Source: Affinirhizobium lemnae
GTDB taxonomy: Bacteria; Pseudomonadota; Alphaproteobacteria; Rhizobiales; Rhizobiaceae
Assembly: GCF_022968395.1 (NCBI RefSeq)
Contig: NZ_JALJQZ010000008.1
Location: forward strand, 62,001-126,000
Length of the DNA stretch: 64,000 nt
Reading direction: 5' to 3'
Shown: positions 34,299 through 44,175 of the stretch, in pieces
How the letters are laid out: each line of letters opens with the position of its first letter
Position numbering within the stretch: position 1 is the stretch's first letter
Translations under genes and position numbers: made by a program
Notes under the pieces: model-generated
Told to the model about the DNA's origin: nothing
Databases searched by the model: none
The model's input: the letters and a program-made list of their open reading frames with translations, nothing else

Positions 34299-35609
34299 TC
34301 AGCCGATCTTCTTGAGCACCGGCGGACGTGTCAGGACCGGTACGTCCGACAGCGTGTAGAGAGAAGCGACCCGCGCCGCGACCCGATCCGCGCTCTCCTG
34401 ATCGGCCGCGTGGACATAGGCAATGGGTTCACCCTTTTCGACCCGTGTGCCAAGCGGAAGAATGCGGTCCAGCCCGACACGCGGATCGATATCGTCAGAG
34501 GCACGCATGCGCCCACCGCCGAGTTCCACCACTGCAAGGCCAATCCCCCGTGTGTCGCACGCGGAAAGATAACCGCTGGAGGGAGCTGTGACGGCGGTAA
34601 TGAACGGTGCGCGGAACATGTGGTCCTGCGGATGCGCCACGAAATCCTGCGGCCCGCCAAGCGCATTCACCATGCGGGCGAAGGTATCGAGCGCGCGCCC
34701 GGAGGAGACCGACTTGCGCGCCTTTTCGACACCGTCTTCCAGCGTTTCAGCCACGCCGCCCTGCAGCAGCATCTCGGCTGCAAAGGCAAAGGTAACTGTT
34801 TCGATACGAGTACCTTGCTTCTTGCCCTGAAGAAAATCGATCGCGTGGACGACCTCCAGCGCATTGCCCGCAGCATCGGCCAATGGCTCGTTCATGTCCG
34901 TCAGCATGGCCGAGGTCTTCACGCCCGCGCCGTTGGCGACCTCGACCAGTGATTGCGCCAGGGCCTCGGCATCGCCAAGTTCCTGCATGAAGGCGCCGTT
35001 GCCGAACTTCACATCGAGCACGAGGCTTTGCAGGCCTGCGGCCAATTTCTTGGACAGGATCGAGGCGGTGATCAGCGGGATGGATTCCACAGTCGCCGTC
35101 ACGTCGCGCACGGCATAGAGGCGCTTGTCAGCCGGCGCAAGGTCGGTGGTCTGGCCGATGATGGCGCAGCCAACCTCCTTGATCGCCTTGCGCAGCACAT
35201 CCGTGCCTGGCATGACCTGATAGCCTGGAATGCTTTGCAGCTTGTCCAGCGTACCGCCGGTATGGCCAAGGCCACGTCCCGAAATCATCGGCACGGTCAG
35301 GCCCCAGCTGGCAACGATCGGCGCAAGCATCAGCGATACATTGTCTCCAACGCCGCCCGTCGAATGCTTGTCCACGATCGGCTTGCCGGTTTCCGACCAG
35401 TTCAGCACATCGCCGCTATCGCGCATGGCAAGCGTCAGTGCAATCACCTCATCGCGATCCATTCCCCTGAAGAAGGTTGCCATGGCAAAGGCCGCAACCT
35501 GGCCTTCCGAAATGCTTTCGTTGGTCAGACCTCTGATGAATGCGCGGATCTGCGCCTCAGACAGCGCGTGGCCGTCGCGTTTGCGACGAATGATTTCCTG
35601 CGGCAGCAT
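34299..35609 (-). CDS. deoA: Thymidine phosphorylase
   Basis: A 436-residue enzyme that phosphorolyses thymidine and deoxyuridine to base and 2-deoxyribose 1-phosphate. The signature [21 protein letters not shown] and the phosphate/base site [15 protein letters not shown] are intact. Start at ATG 35609 ([10 protein letters not shown]); a TTG two codons earlier adjoins the deoC stop. Last gene of the deo-cdd operon; product passes to DeoB and DeoC. Confidence 0.96.
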   Translation of the reverse strand: MLPQEIIRRKRDGHALSEAQIRAFIRGLTNESISEGQVAAFAMATFFRGMDRDEVIALTLAMRDSGDVLNWSETGKPIVDKHSTGGVGDNVSLMLAPIVASWGLTVPMISGRGLGHTGGTLDKLQSIPGYQVMPGTDVLRKAIKEVGCAIIGQTTDLAPADKRLYAVRDVTATVESIPLITASILSKKLAAGLQSLVLDVKFGNGAFMQELGDAEALAQSLVEVANGAGVKTSAMLTDMNEPLADAAGNALEVVHAIDFLQGKKQGTRIETVTFAFAAEMLLQGGVAETLEDGVEKARKSVSSGRALDTFARMVNALGGPQDFVAHPQDHMFRAPFITAVTAPSSGYLSACDTRGIGLAVVELGGGRMRASDDIDPRVGLDRILPLGTRVEKGEPIAYVHAADQESADRVAARVASLYTLSDVPVLTRPPVLKKIG

Positions 35610-35615
35610 GGTCAA

Positions 35616-36386
35616 TCAATATCCGGTGGAGGCGCGCGCAGACGTGGAACCGCTCAGCACGGCGCTGATATCGTCCAGCAGACCGGACGCGCCGAAGCGG
35701 AAGGTAGACGGCATCAGCCAGTTGGCACCCATGATGGTTTCCGCAAGTCGCAGGTAGAGATCCGCATCCGCCACGGTCGATATGCCGCCCGCCGGCTTGA
35801 AGCCTACCTTCTTGCGGCTGTCGCGGATGGCCTGCAGCATGATATCGGCAGCTTCGAGCGTTGCATTGACCTGCACCTTGCCGGTGGAGGTCTTGATGAA
35901 ATCCGCACCCTCTGCAATCGCCAGCTCCGAGGCACGGCGAATAAGAGCCGCATCCTTGATTTCGCCGGTTTCCAGAATGACCTTCAGGCAGGAATTCGGG
36001 CATGCGGCGCGAACCGCGCGTACCATCTCGCTGACGGACGCCTCGTCACCCGCCAGAAACTTCGCATAGGGGATGACGAGATCGATTTCATCTGCGCCAT
36101 CGGCGATTGCCTTGCGCGTTTCTTCCACGACCTCTGAAACGGGCAGATTGCCGGATGGGAAATTGACCACCGTCGCAATGCGAACCGGATTGCTGGTGCC
36201 GAGGATGCCACGGGCCTGCGCTACGAAACGCGGCCAGATGCAGATGGCGGCTGCATTTCCATTCGGTCCTTGCGCACGCTTGCACAGTGTCTCGATGGCG
36301 GATGCATCGCAATCGTCACGCAGGTTGGTCAGATCCAGAAGCGAAAGCGCAAACGCGGCAATCTCGCGCGGGCCCAGCAATTCCAT
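35616..36386 (-). CDS. deoC: Deoxyribose-phosphate aldolase
   Basis: A 256-residue class I aldolase that splits 2-deoxyribose 5-phosphate to acetaldehyde and glyceraldehyde 3-phosphate. The Schiff-base lysine lies in DFIKTSTGK, and DEIDLVIPYAKFL holds the conserved aspartate region. I start at 36386 (MELLGPRE), with GGGAGGG 6 bases upstream; the frame extends 11 codons further. Six bases separate it from the deoA ATG. Confidence 0.95.
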   Translation of the reverse strand: MELLGPREIAAFALSLLDLTNLRDDCDASAIETLCKRAQGPNGNAAAICIWPRFVAQARGILGTSNPVRIATVVNFPSGNLPVSEVVEETRKAIADGADEIDLVIPYAKFLAGDEASVSEMVRAVRAACPNSCLKVILETGEIKDAALIRRASELAIAEGADFIKTSTGKVQVNATLEAADIMLQAIRDSRKKVGFKPAGGISTVADADLYLRLAETIMGANWLMPSTFRFGASGLLDDISAVLSGSTSARASTGY

Positions 36387-36487
36387 GGTGATCCCTCCCG
36401 GGTTGGTCGGAGAATGCATAATTATCCTTCAATCGATTAGACGCAACCCATGTCGGGTTCGTGAATGAATTTGAGCGAGAAGGTCGT

Positions 36488-37291
36488 TCAGGCAATGCTC
36501 GGCTGGATGAACATATCCTTCAGAATGGCGGCGAGACGTTGACCGCCTTTGGGCGCCATTTCCTTGGTCTCTTCGTGGGACAGTTCCGCACCGGTCATTC
36601 CGGCCCCGTAATTGGTGATCACCGAGCAGGCGGCAACCTTCAGGCCCACATAGCGCGCCAGAATGACTTCCGGCACCGTCGACATGCCGACGGCATCGGC
36701 GCCCAGAATACGCGCCATGCGGATTTCGGCAGGCGTCTCGAAGCTTGGGCCTGAAAACCACATATAGACGCCTTGGAAAAGGGGCGTGGTCGTGCGGATG
36801 GCGGCATTTCGGATCGCGGTTGAAAGACCTTCGTCATAGGCATTGGTCATGCCGACGAACCGCTTGTCACCGGAGGTCCCGATCAGCGGGTTCATGCCGG
36901 AATAATTGATGTGATCCGTCATCTGCATGACGGAGCCGGGCGGCATGTCTTCGCGGACGGAGCCCGCCGAATTGGTAAGGATCAGTGATTGAACGCCTAG
37001 GCCGTGAAGCACCTCGATCGGGAAGCGCATTGCCGCCGCATCGCCGTGCTCATAATAATGCGCGCGACCTGACAGCATGACGACGGGATGGTTTCCCAGC
37101 ATCCCGGCCACCAGTTCACCCGCATGGCCCGTCACACCGCTTGCCGGAAAGCCCGGCAGTTCGGCATAGGACACCCGGACCGGATCATCCATGCCGGAGA
37201 CCAGCGAGCCGAGCCCCGAGCCCAGCACGATGGCATGGCGGGGCATCAGCCCGTTGAAGCGGTCGACGAGAAGGTCGATGACGGATCTCAT
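36488..37291 (-). CDS. punA: Purine-nucleoside phosphorylase
   Basis: A 267-residue trimeric-type purine nucleoside phosphorylase: VLGSGLGSLVSG at the N-terminus (phosphate loop), GRAHYYEHGD, LTNSAGSVRED and the SGPSFETPAEIRMARILGADAVGMSTVPE signature block. It converts (deoxy)inosine or guanosine plus phosphate into base and (deoxy)ribose 1-phosphate. Its start overlaps the cdd stop by 4 bases; about 100 bases separate it from deoC. Confidence 0.94.
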   Translation of the reverse strand: MRSVIDLLVDRFNGLMPRHAIVLGSGLGSLVSGMDDPVRVSYAELPGFPASGVTGHAGELVAGMLGNHPVVMLSGRAHYYEHGDAAAMRFPIEVLHGLGVQSLILTNSAGSVREDMPPGSVMQMTDHINYSGMNPLIGTSGDKRFVGMTNAYDEGLSTAIRNAAIRTTTPLFQGVYMWFSGPSFETPAEIRMARILGADAVGMSTVPEVILARYVGLKVAACSVITNYGAGMTGAELSHEETKEMAPKGGQRLAAILKDMFIQPSIA

Positions 37292-37680
37292 CCGAGCATC
37301 TCGGTCTTGAACGAGAAGGGGAGCAGCTCTTCCATGGTCATGGTCTTTTGCACGCCGACCTCATCGCAGAGATAGACGCGGGTTTCTGGACCGGCGAACT
37401 CGGCAATCTTCTGGCGGCAGCCGCCGCAGGGCGGGCAGAGCGCCAGCTTTTCCGCAATCACCGCCATTTCGACGATTCTGCGCCCGCCGCCCATCACCAT
37501 ATTGCCGATGGCGGTTGGCTCTGCGCACCAGCCCTGCGGAAAGGACAGGTTTTCAATATTGGCGCCGACATAGATCTTGCCATCATCGGCGCGGATAGCC
37601 GCGCCAACCGGAAACTTGGAATAAGGAGCGTAGGCGCGAGCCATGGCATCGCGCGCTGCTTCGAACAGGTCGTGGGACAT
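37288..37680 (-). CDS. cdd: Cytidine deaminase
   Basis: A 130-residue zinc enzyme that deaminates cytidine and deoxycytidine to uridine and deoxyuridine. The zinc site is in NLSFPQGWCAEPTAIGNM (C and catalytic E) and CPPCGGCRQKIAEF (two C). The length fits the homotetrameric short form. It lies 6 bases after the importer permease stop, which ties uptake directly to the first salvage step. Confidence 0.95.
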   Translation of the reverse strand: MSHDLFEAARDAMARAYAPYSKFPVGAAIRADDGKIYVGANIENLSFPQGWCAEPTAIGNMVMGGGRRIVEMAVIAEKLALCPPCGGCRQKIAEFAGPETRVYLCDEVGVQKTMTMEELLPFSFKTEMLG

Positions 37681-37686
37681 GGAAAC

Positions 37687-38658
37687 TCAACGCTCCTTCG
37701 TATAGGGCACGCCACCAGCCTTTGGCGGATGTGCGATGCCGATAAAGCCTGCAAGCAGGATACAGGTCAGGATATAGGGCAGCGCCTGGAAGATCTGTAC
37801 CGGCACTTCGCCAATGCCCGGAACCGCCTTACCCTGCATGAAGTTGGCAAATGCATCGAGGAAGCCGAATAGCAGGCAGGCGAACATGACAGGCACCGGC
37901 TTCCATTTGGCGAAGATCAGTGCGGCCAGCGCGATATAGCCCTTGCCCGCAGACATGTCCTTGATGAAGGCGGCGGATTGCGCAATGGCCAGATAGGCGC
38001 CAGAGAAGCCGCAGAGGAAGCCGGCGACCAGCACAGCGCGATAGCGAAGCCAGGTGACAGAAATGCCCGCCGTATCGACAGCGCCCGGATTTTCGCCAAC
38101 GGCACGCAGGCGAAGACCGAAACGCGTGCGGAACAGCACCCACCAGGACAGCGGCACCGCCGCAAAGGCCAGATAGGTCAGGATGTTGTTGCCGGAAATC
38201 ACATTTGCATAAAGCGGCCCGATGATCGGTACATCGCGCACCACATCGACGAAGGGCAGGATGATCGGCGCAAAACGCCCTTCACCGGTCAATTGCGGCG
38301 TACGTCCGCCCTGGCCGAACCAGGCCTGACCCAGAACGATAGTCAATCCGGCAGCCACGAAATTCAGCGCGACGCCGGACACGATCTGGTTGCCGCGATT
38401 GGTGATCGAGGCAAAGCCATGGATCAGCGAGAAGACCAGCGAAACACCAATGCCGCCCAGAAGCCCAAGCCAGGCGTTGCCGGTGATATAGGCGACACAG
38501 GCGGATGCAAAGGCGGCAGCAAGCATCTTGCCTTCAAGGCCGATGTCGAAAATGCCGGCGCGTTCGGAAAACAATCCGGCGAGTGCTGTAAACAGCAGCG
38601 GGATCGACAGGCGGATTGTCGAACCGAGGATGCTGACGACGATATCGAAGAAATCCAT
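37687..38658 (-). CDS. Nucleoside ABC transporter permease (second)
   Basis: A 323-residue inner-membrane permease of the BPD_transp_2 family, beginning MDFFDIVVSILGSTIRLSIP and with LFSERAGIFDIGLEGKML, the mark of nucleoside/BMP-type importers (NupQ/YufQ-like). I start at 38658 after GAGGAGG; the upstream extension lies in the previous gene. Forms the channel with the preceding permease. Confidence 0.9.
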   Translation of the reverse strand: MDFFDIVVSILGSTIRLSIPLLFTALAGLFSERAGIFDIGLEGKMLAAAFASACVAYITGNAWLGLLGGIGVSLVFSLIHGFASITNRGNQIVSGVALNFVAAGLTIVLGQAWFGQGGRTPQLTGEGRFAPIILPFVDVVRDVPIIGPLYANVISGNNILTYLAFAAVPLSWWVLFRTRFGLRLRAVGENPGAVDTAGISVTWLRYRAVLVAGFLCGFSGAYLAIAQSAAFIKDMSAGKGYIALAALIFAKWKPVPVMFACLLFGFLDAFANFMQGKAVPGIGEVPVQIFQALPYILTCILLAGFIGIAHPPKAGGVPYTKER

Positions 38659-38668
38659 GACGTCCTCC

Positions 38669-39772
38669 TCAAGCCCGCTTGAAACGTTGGTAGACATGAA
38701 CGAGAGCTGGCCGGAACATGTATTCCAACGCACCGGCAAACAGGATCACCAGACCCTGGATGACGACGATCATCTCACGCGTGATATTGGGCATTTCGAA
38801 CGAGAGATCCGCGCCGCCCTGATAGAGAATGCCAAACAACAACGCCGCGAAGATGATGCCGACCGGATGGCTTCGACCCATCAGGGAAACAGCGATACCG
38901 ACGAACCCTGCACCGCCGACGAACTCGACCTGCAGGCGCGCCGATGCTCCCATGACAGGATTGAGAGCCATCATGCCTGCAAGGCCGCCGGAAATCAGCA
39001 TGGCGATGATGACCGTGCGCGAATAGGGAATGCCTGCATAGACCGCCGCCGAAGGGCTGATGCCGAGCGTGCGCATCTCGTAGCCGAGCTTCGTGCGCCA
39101 GATCAGTAGCCAGACCAGATAGCACATCACGAGCGCGATGATGAAAGAGACGTTGAAAGGCGCAGGTCCGAGCTTCGCTCCGAAGAGCGCCATCAGCCAG
39201 TCCAGCTTCGGCAATTGCCCACCCGGCAGGAAGGTGCGGGTTTCCGGTGCCATCTTGCCCGGAACGATCAGCACGTTCACCAACAGATAGACCATCAGCG
39301 CCGCGCCGATGAAGTTGAACATGATGGTGGTGATGACGATGTGGCTTCCGCGCTTGGCCTGCAACCAGGCGGGAATGAACGCCCAGCCCGCGCCGAAGAG
39401 TGCCGCGCCCATGATGGCGAACGGCATGGTGACATACCACGGCACATATTGATCAAGTGCAAGCGCCACGAGAGCTGCACCCAGGCCGCCAATATAGGCC
39501 TGACCTTCAGACCCGATATTGAACAGGCCCGCATGAAAGGCGACCGCGACGGATAAGCCCGTGAAGATGAAGCTCGTGGTATAGAACAGCGTGAATCCGA
39601 TGGCGTCTCCGCGACCGAGCGCACCTTCGATGAGCAGGCGGAGCGCCGTGAACGGATTTTCGCCAATCCACCAGACTACGAGGCCGGAAATGAAGAAGGC
39701 CACAATCAGGTTGAGCAGCGGAATCAATCCGTAAGTAATCCAGTTGGGCAAGGGTACGGAGGCTGTGCTCAT
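38669..39772 (-). CDS. Nucleoside ABC transporter permease (first)
   Basis: A 367-residue inner-membrane permease of the NupP/YufP type, with about nine hydrophobic segments and the conserved GLFNIGSEGQAYIGGLGAAL motif. It lies between the ATPase and the second permease genes (10 bases before the latter). Expected to import purine/pyrimidine nucleosides with the BMP-family binding protein. Confidence 0.9.
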   Translation of the reverse strand: MSTASVPLPNWITYGLIPLLNLIVAFFISGLVVWWIGENPFTALRLLIEGALGRGDAIGFTLFYTTSFIFTGLSVAVAFHAGLFNIGSEGQAYIGGLGAALVALALDQYVPWYVTMPFAIMGAALFGAGWAFIPAWLQAKRGSHIVITTIMFNFIGAALMVYLLVNVLIVPGKMAPETRTFLPGGQLPKLDWLMALFGAKLGPAPFNVSFIIALVMCYLVWLLIWRTKLGYEMRTLGISPSAAVYAGIPYSRTVIIAMLISGGLAGMMALNPVMGASARLQVEFVGGAGFVGIAVSLMGRSHPVGIIFAALLFGILYQGGADLSFEMPNITREMIVVIQGLVILFAGALEYMFRPALVHVYQRFKRA

Positions 39773-39875
39773 GGGCAGGTGGTCCTCATCGTCATGGAGA
39801 CGGTGCGGGCAAACCCGATCTCCCTGCTCTCCATGCCGTCAGAATAGGGGGGGATGATGCTGTGGGCGGGAAGGG

Positions 39876-41387
39876 TCATGCCGCAATCCCCGCCATCATC
39901 AGGCCAAGTGTCTGTTCGTCCGCTTCCGGCGTTTTTTCGCCGACGATCCTGCCCGCGAACATGACGATGATACGGTCGGACAGCGAGCGGATCTCGTCGA
40001 GCTCGACCGAGACAAGCAGGATCGCCTTGGAGGCATCCCGCATTTCAACGATGCGCCGGTGAATGAACTCGATGGCACCAATATCGACGCCGCGTGTCGG
40101 CTGGCCGATGATCAGTGCTTTCGGATCGCGTTCGATCTCGCGGGCAACGACGATCTTCTGCTGGTTGCCGCCGGAGAAATTGGCGGTCTTGAGCCGCGGG
40201 TTCGGCGGCCGAATGTCATACTTCTCGATCTTCTCAACAGCTTCCGCTTGGATGGCCTTCAGGTCGAGCAGGGCGCCTTTGCCGTATTTCGGATCGCGGT
40301 GATAGCCGAGGACGGCATTTTCGTACTCCTCGAACTTCAGCACGAGACCCATGTGGTGCCGGTCTTCAGGAATATGCGCAAGCCCCAGTTCACGCAGGCG
40401 TGCAGGGTCTGCATTGGCAATGGGCTTGCCATCGATGAGGATTTCGCCGGAGGAGGGTTTGCGGATACCTGCAATGGCCTCTAGCAATTCCGATTGGCCG
40501 TTTCCGGCAACGCCTGCAATACCGACGATCTCGCCTTCTCGCACATCGAAGGAGACATTGTCGACCATGGTCACGCCACGGCTGTCCTTGACGGTCAGGT
40601 TCTTGACCGACAGCAGGATCTTGCCGGGATTGGCTTCGCCCTTTTCCACTCGAAGCAGCACGCGGCGACCGACCATCAGTTCCGCCAGTTCTTCCACCGT
40701 CGTCTCGGCAGTCTTGCGCGTCGCCACCATCTCGCCGCGGCGCATGACGGAAACCTCATCAGTGATCGCCATGATCTCGCGCAGCTTGTGGGTGATGAGA
40801 ATGATCGTCTTGCCCTGGTCGCGCAGGACTTTGAGTACCTTGAACAGGTGGTCCGCTTCGGCAGGAGTCAGAACGCCGGTCGGTTCATCCAGAATGAGGA
40901 TGTCTGCGCCGCGATAGAGAGCTTTGAGGATTTCCACGCGCTGCTGCGTTCCGACGGGCAGGTCTTCGATCACGGCATCGGGGTTGACCTTCAGGTCGTA
41001 CTCGTCCTCCAGGCGCTTCAATTCCTTGCGCGCCGACGAAACCCCCTTGGCCAGCAATTGCCCGCCTTCTGCGCCCAGCATGATGTTTTCCAGAACCGTG
41101 AAGTTCTCGACCAGCATGAAATGCTGGTGCACCATGCCAATGCCGGATGCGATGGCCGTCTGGCTGTCCTTGATGCTTAAGGCCTGGCCGTTGATGCGGA
41201 TCTCCCCGCTATCGGCCTGGTAGAAGCCGTAGAGAATGGACATGAGTGTGGATTTACCGGCACCGTTTTCCCCGATGATGCCGTGAATTGTGCCCTTTTC
41301 CACCTTCAGGTGGATATTCTTGTTGGCATGAACAGCACCGAAACTCTTGTCGATGCCCACCAGTTCGATCGCTGGGTTATGGCTCAC
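39876..41387 (-). CDS. Nucleoside ABC transporter ATP-binding protein
   Basis: About 503 residues with two ATPase domains, as in sugar and nucleoside importers (RbsA/NupO-like). Domain 1 has Walker [10 protein letters not shown], a signature-like [17 protein letters not shown] and Walker [12 protein letters not shown]. Domain 2 has the degenerate [10 protein letters not shown] and signature [14 protein letters not shown]. The start is taken as GTG 41387 ([16 protein letters not shown] follows) with AAAGG upstream; an ATG at 41420 is the alternative. Upstream codons would run through an intercistronic hairpin. Confidence 0.88.
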   Translation of the reverse strand: MSHNPAIELVGIDKSFGAVHANKNIHLKVEKGTIHGIIGENGAGKSTLMSILYGFYQADSGEIRINGQALSIKDSQTAIASGIGMVHQHFMLVENFTVLENIMLGAEGGQLLAKGVSSARKELKRLEDEYDLKVNPDAVIEDLPVGTQQRVEILKALYRGADILILDEPTGVLTPAEADHLFKVLKVLRDQGKTIILITHKLREIMAITDEVSVMRRGEMVATRKTAETTVEELAELMVGRRVLLRVEKGEANPGKILLSVKNLTVKDSRGVTMVDNVSFDVREGEIVGIAGVAGNGQSELLEAIAGIRKPSSGEILIDGKPIANADPARLRELGLAHIPEDRHHMGLVLKFEEYENAVLGYHRDPKYGKGALLDLKAIQAEAVEKIEKYDIRPPNPRLKTANFSGGNQQKIVVAREIERDPKALIIGQPTRGVDIGAIEFIHRRIVEMRDASKAILLVSVELDEIRSLSDRIIVMFAGRIVGEKTPEADEQTLGLMMAGIAA

Positions 41388-41425
41388 GCGTCTTGCCTTT
41401 CCTTTCCGGAAGCCGGACATGAAGA

Positions 41426-41458
41426 GGGCGTATGATGCACCGTTTGCACCATACGCCC
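41426..41458 (-). terminator. Intercistronic hairpin between binding protein and ATPase genes
   Basis: GGGCGTATG ... CATACGCCC with further pairing inside (TGCA/TGCA). It lies 11 bases after the binding-protein stop and has no T-run. Such hairpins in importer operons usually partially stop or protect mRNA so that the binding protein is made in excess. Confidence 0.55.
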
Positions 41459-41469
41459 CCTCGCGTTGA

Positions 41470-42462
41470 TTACATCGGGCAGCTGTTGCTCGACATGTAG
41501 TCGTGAACCTTGATCGTTCCCGCAATGATATCGGCCTTCGCCTTTTCGACGGCGGCCTTCATTTCCGGCGTTACCAGCTTGGCGTTGTTGTCGTCCATCG
41601 CGTAGCCGACGCCTTCTTCCTTTACGCCATTGGCCTGGATGCCGCCGGTGAACTTGTCCGAAGCGGTATCCTTGTAGGCGTTGTAGACAGCCAGATCGAC
41701 GCGCTTGACCATCGAGGTCAGGACGGAACCCGGATGCAGGTGATTCTGGTTGGAATCCACGCCAATCGAAAGCTTCTTGTTGTCGGCTGCCGTCTGCAGA
41801 ACGCCGAGACCCGTTGCACCGGCTGCCGCGTAGATGACATCCGCGCCCTGGTCGATCTGGTTCTTCGTCAGTTCACCGCCGCGAACCGGGTCGTTCCATG
41901 CAGCACCAGTGGTGCCTGTCATGTTCTGCAAGACCTGGATCTTTGCATTTGCGGCCTTGGCGCCCTGGGCGTAGCCGCAGGCGAACTTGCGGATCAGCGG
42001 AATGTCCATGCCGCCGATGAAGCCGACCTTGCCGGACTTCGAAGCCAGACCCGCCATGACGCCAACGAGGTAGGAACCTTCCTCTTCCTTGAAGACGACG
42101 GAGCGGACGTTAGGCAGCTTGACGACGGAGTCAACGATCACGAACTTGGTGTTCGGAAACTCAGCAGCGACCTTCTCCATGGCCGATGTCCAGGCAAAGG
42201 ACACGGCAACAACCGGGTTGAAGCCCTTGGAGGCGAAGTTGCGGATTGCCTGTTCGCCCTGCGTGTCGCTGGTCGGCTCGAAATCGCGGTAGTCGGTACC
42301 CGTTTCCTTCTTGAACTTCTCGGCGCCCTGATAGGCCGCTTCGTTGAAGGATTTGTCGAACTTGCCGCCCGTGCCGTAAACCAGCGCCGGCTTGACATCA
42401 GCGGCCAGAGCCGTGGTCGAAAGCGCGGCCAAGGCAAGAATTGAGAGAAGGGTTTTCTTCAT
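41470..42462 (-). CDS. BMP-family nucleoside-binding lipoprotein/periplasmic protein
   Basis: A 330-residue substrate-binding protein of the Bmp/Med family. It has a signal peptide (1-20, MKKTLLSILALAALSTTALA), then KPALVYGTGGKFDKSFNEAAYQGAEKF, VGVMAGLASKSGKVGFIGGMDIPLIRKFACGYAQGAK and DVIYAAAGATGLGVLQ, all family hallmarks. Family members bind nucleosides. There is no cysteine at the cleavage site, so it should be soluble in the periplasm. First gene of the importer operon, preceded by about 190 bases with only small inverted repeats. Confidence 0.92.
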   Translation of the reverse strand: MKKTLLSILALAALSTTALAADVKPALVYGTGGKFDKSFNEAAYQGAEKFKKETGTDYRDFEPTSDTQGEQAIRNFASKGFNPVVAVSFAWTSAMEKVAAEFPNTKFVIVDSVVKLPNVRSVVFKEEEGSYLVGVMAGLASKSGKVGFIGGMDIPLIRKFACGYAQGAKAANAKIQVLQNMTGTTGAAWNDPVRGGELTKNQIDQGADVIYAAAGATGLGVLQTAADNKKLSIGVDSNQNHLHPGSVLTSMVKRVDLAVYNAYKDTASDKFTGGIQANGVKEEGVGYAMDDNNAKLVTPEMKAAVEKAKADIIAGTIKVHDYMSSNSCPM

Positions 42463-42651
42463 CGTGCAGCCCTATTATTTTTTGCGTTCATCATGGGTCC
42501 CCCCGCATGCCCTGTTCGAGGCATGTCTGCGGTCGCCAGCGGTTGTCTATTATGACTGGCTAGAGCCCATCCTTGCATGGCTGCGAAGGAAATTCACCAG
42601 AAATTTTTCATCTGGTAAAAAACGCAGATATTGTTGAAGGACTGCACAAAT

Positions 42652-42683
42652 AAAGCCGCGGAAGCGATGAATTCCGCGGCTTT
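42652..42683 (-). terminator. Rho-independent terminator of msrA
   Basis: AAAGCCGCGGAA, loop, TTCCGCGGCTTT, followed on the minus strand by ATTTG. A 12-base perfect stem about 20 bases after the msrA stop; A-run before and T-run after also allow termination from the other side. Confidence 0.85.
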
Positions 42684-42703
42684 CTGATCAGAATTTCGTC
42701 AGA

Positions 42704-43357
42704 TCAACGCTCGATCGGGCAGGAAACGCCGGTGCCGCGCAGGCCGCAATATCCACCGGGATTCTTGGCCAGATATTGCTGGTGATAGTCTTCGGCATAG
42801 TAGAACTCTTCCGCCGGCTTGATCTCAGTCGTGATCTGGGACCGGTTTCCGGCATCGTTCAGGGCTTGCTGGAAACGATCCCGTGCCGCTTCGGCCGCCG
42901 CCTGCTGTTCCGGACTGGTCGTGTAGATTGCCGAACGGTATGTCGTGCCGATATCATTGCCCTGCCGCATGCCCTGCGTCGGATCGTGCTCTTCGAAAAA
43001 GATCTTCAGCAACTGATCGTAGGAAACCTGCGACGGATCGAACACGACTTTGACGATTTCCGTGTGCCCGGTCATGCCCGTTGTCGTTTCGTGATAGGTG
43101 GGGTTCCTGGTAATCCCTCCCTGATAACCGACAGCCGTGACCCAGACACCCGGCGTTTTCCAGAACAGACGCTCAGCGCCCCAGAAGCAGCCCATGCCAA
43201 CATAGGCAATATTCAGATGATCGGGATAGGGACCCTTGAGAGGGTTGCCGTTGACGAAGTGATGCGTGGCGGTCGGCAGAGGGTCCGTGCGCCCCGGCAG
43301 AGCGGTGTCTGGCGTGGGCATGACCGTCTTCTTGTTGAACATGTCGATCAAAAACAT
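42704..43357 (-). CDS. msrA: Peptide methionine sulfoxide reductase MsrA
   Basis: A 217-residue repair enzyme that reduces methionine S-sulfoxide in proteins. The catalytic cysteine lies in [26 protein letters not shown] and [26 protein letters not shown] are family blocks, and the C-terminal [12 protein letters not shown] provides resolving cysteines. AGGAGG 5 bases before ATG 43357 fixes the start. The N-terminal 40 residues are an extension typical of longer MsrA forms. Confidence 0.96.
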   Translation of the reverse strand: MFLIDMFNKKTVMPTPDTALPGRTDPLPTATHHFVNGNPLKGPYPDHLNIAYVGMGCFWGAERLFWKTPGVWVTAVGYQGGITRNPTYHETTTGMTGHTEIVKVVFDPSQVSYDQLLKIFFEEHDPTQGMRQGNDIGTTYRSAIYTTSPEQQAAAEAARDRFQQALNDAGNRSQITTEIKPAEEFYYAEDYHQQYLAKNPGGYCGLRGTGVSCPIER

Positions 43358-43435
43358 CCTTGCCTCCTTGCGTGAGCCTGCTTCCGCATTCCGACAGATT
43401 CGGTGCGGAGAGGCGCTGTGCCCCCGGAATGGAGG

Positions 43436-43750
43436 CTAAACCAGCAATGCTTGCGGGCGCGGGCGACGGTAGCCGATCATCCAGAACAGGAGCGACAAAC
43501 CGAGAAGAACGACAAAGGCCGGTTGTGCAATGATGACGGCAAGTCCGCTGCGCCAAGCTTCAGGGTGAATATAGTGTTCAACCCACTGCTTCGCTAGGGG
43601 GAGCGAATCCGGGCTTAACGCCAGCCAGTCCTGTTCGAAGCTGGTCAGGATGACTTTCGAAGATGCTACGGATACGATGGAATCAACGGTGCCGGCGGCA
43701 ATTGCCCCGAGGAGAAGAAGCAGGCTTAGGAAGCGCAAAAAGAACGCCAT
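43436..43750 (-). CDS. Small inner-membrane protein, unknown
   Basis: 104 residues with two membrane segments, at the N-terminus (FFLRFLSLLLLLGAIAAG) and the C-terminus (AVIIAQPAFVVLLGLSLLFWMIGYR), separated by a hydrophilic loop with FEQDWLALSPDSLPLAKQWVEHYIHPEAW. Homologues are seen across Rhizobiales but I know no function. I start at 43750; the open frame runs 25 codons further upstream without membrane character. Confidence 0.7.
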   Translation of the reverse strand: MAFFLRFLSLLLLLGAIAAGTVDSIVSVASSKVILTSFEQDWLALSPDSLPLAKQWVEHYIHPEAWRSGLAVIIAQPAFVVLLGLSLLFWMIGYRRPRPQALLV

Positions 43751-43964
43751 CGGTGCGTGATCCCTCGAGCCGGACTGGATTTTCGCCAACCTATAGGTGT
43801 CTTCCGCGGATTGCAAACGCTGCATCGCAAGGCATGGATTTGAAGAGAGTTTGGGGACAGGTCACATTTCTTTCAGAATCGGGTTGATCCTTTGAAATTC
43901 ATCGGTATATATCCGCCCCGACCGCTGCTTCGCACAACACCGCAAGGCAGCCCTTGGATAGCAA

Positions 43965-44054
43965 GGACAGGTGGCCGAGTGGTTGAAGGCGCACGCCTGG
44001 AACGCGTGTATACGTGAAAGCGTATCGAGGGTTCGAATCCCTCTCTGTCCGCCA
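43965..44054 (+). tRNA. tRNA-Ser (anticodon GGA)
   Basis: A 90-base cloverleaf: acceptor GGACAGG pairs with TCTGTCC (one G-U), anticodon stem CACGC/GCGTG with loop CTGGAAC (anticodon GGA), a long variable arm TATACGTGAAAGCGTATC as in class II tRNAs, T-arm GAGGGTTCGAATCCCTC, discriminator G and encoded CCA. Reads UCC and UCU codons. No integrase or duplicated 3' end is seen beside it. Confidence 0.97.
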
Positions 44055-44175
44055 TCCCGCCGATGTTCCGAAATATTGACGATTTGAGCACCACGCAGTC
44101 ACCAGCGTCGCTCGTCTAACGGAACGAATCGCGCGGTCATGATGTTCTGTGTCATCCAACGCCGGAGACACCCTC

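Noticed and set aside
42463..42651. Possible purine riboswitch before the BMP importer operon
   Set aside because: The leader shows only small inverted repeats; I see no purine-aptamer core sequence.
43965..44054. tRNA-Ser as an integration site of a genomic island
   Set aside because: No integrase, no duplicated tRNA 3' end and normal chromosomal genes on both sides.
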